Source: Gammaproteobacteria bacterium (lineage in GTDB: Bacteria; Pseudomonadota; Gammaproteobacteria; SZUA-229). From it: DNA of 6,415 nucleotides. The translations under genes were made by a program, and so were the position numbers. This document shows, piece after piece, positions 6,225 through 6,415 of the stretch. Within the stretch, counting starts at the first letter, position 1. Each line of letters begins with the position of its first letter. The DNA lies in contig JAOUQA010000128.1 of the NCBI GenBank assembly GCA_029879605.1, positions 1 through 6,415 of the forward strand. Reading direction: 5' to 3'. The notes below the pieces were generated by a model, which worked only from the letters and a program-made list of their open reading frames with translations, had not been told where the DNA came from and did not search any database.

Positions 6225-6289
6225 GAGTATTGCCGGTTCCTCGGCTAAGCTCTGAATGAATACCATTGAGGGATCTTGTGCATATATAT

Positions 6290-6319
6290 TCTGACCTGGA
6301 TTTCTCGGTTTTGGTCAGA
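6290..6319 (+). other. Hairpin just upstream of mnmE
   Basis: TCTGACC (6290-6296) and GGTCAGA (6313-6319) form a perfect 7-bp inverted repeat with a 16-nt loop, ending 10 bp before the mnmE ATG. No run of T follows, so it is not a good intrinsic terminator. In mRNA it would sit beside the ribosome-binding region and might affect mnmE translation or processing of the yidC-mnmE transcript. The remainder of the 105-bp yidC-mnmE spacer shows no convincing promoter. Confidence 0.4.
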
Positions 6320-6329
6320 TGGGTAATAT

Positions 6330-6415
6330 ATGTCTTCAATTGATACCATAGCTGCAATTGCAACTCCGCCCGGTCGAGGTGGCGTAGGTATTGTCCGGGT
6401 ATCTGGGCCAAAAAG
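6330..6415 (+). CDS. mnmE: tRNA modification GTPase MnmE (N-terminus only)
   Basis: MnmE, with MnmG, installs the aminomethyl-type modification on the wobble uridine of certain tRNAs. Only 28 codons are in the window. They read MSSIDTIAAIATPPGRGG, then VGIVRVSGPK, and match the start of the tetrahydrofolate-binding N-terminal domain; E. coli begins MSDNDTIVAQATPPGRGG. The TPPGRGGVGI(V/L)R motif is characteristic. The ATG at 6330-6332 follows a GGG at 6321-6323 that may serve in ribosome binding. The gene lies after yidC in the same order as in many gammaproteobacteria. The central GTPase domain and C-terminal cysteine motif lie beyond the right edge, so integrity cannot be judged. Confidence 0.95.
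   Translation, partial: MSSIDTIAAIATPPGRGGVGIVRVSGPK

Noticed and set aside
6231..6244. GCCG/CGGC mini-hairpin after yidC as a terminator
   Set aside because: The stem is only 4 bp, cannot be extended, and has no T-tract, so termination after yidC is not supported.
6199..6411. Minus-strand open frame of 70 codons across the yidC end and mnmE start
   Set aside because: It overlaps the start of mnmE on the opposite strand and shows no recognisable protein features.

Overview
The window is the replication-origin neighbourhood of a bacterial chromosome, almost certainly from a gammaproteobacterium outside the enteric group. The gene order recF-dnaN-dnaA divergent from rpmH-rnpA-yidD-yidC-mnmE is the ancestral arrangement kept in pseudomonads and many other gammaproteobacteria. 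DnaA, DnaN, YidC, L34 and RnpA all look closest to gammaproteobacterial forms known from memory. The DNA is moderately AT-rich, especially in the spacers. No more precise taxon can be defended from the sequence alone.

Left half (1-3639, minus strand): recF is cut by the left window edge and lacks its C-terminus. It is followed rightward by complete dnaN (sliding clamp) and dnaA (initiator, GTG start). The 243-bp dnaA-dnaN spacer (2017-2259) is a strong oriC candidate. It has three perfect DnaA boxes, one near-match that coincides with a perfect IHF-type motif, and a 35-bp pure A/T run with a 20-bp palindrome that would suit an unwinding element. A perfect 16-bp palindrome of the chromosomal parS type lies inside recF, about 1.6 kb from that origin, and suggests a ParABS segregation system encoded elsewhere.

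Divergent spacer (3640-3845): it carries one more perfect DnaA box upstream of dnaA, overlapping a possible dnaA promoter, and a near-consensus sigma70 promoter for rpmH.

Right half (3846-6415, plus strand): rpmH (ribosomal protein L34), rnpA (RNase P protein), yidD (membrane-insertion factor) overlapping the rnpA end, yidC (membrane insertase) and the first 28 codons of mnmE (tRNA-modification GTPase). The first four are tightly packed and probably form one transcription unit. mnmE follows after 105 bp holding a hairpin.

The genes themselves are conserved housekeeping genes, all apparently intact. I found no mobile element, CRISPR array, RNA gene or novel protein system. What merits a second look is the non-coding layer: the embedded parS, the apparent origin location on the dnaN side of dnaA, and the arrangement of DnaA boxes.
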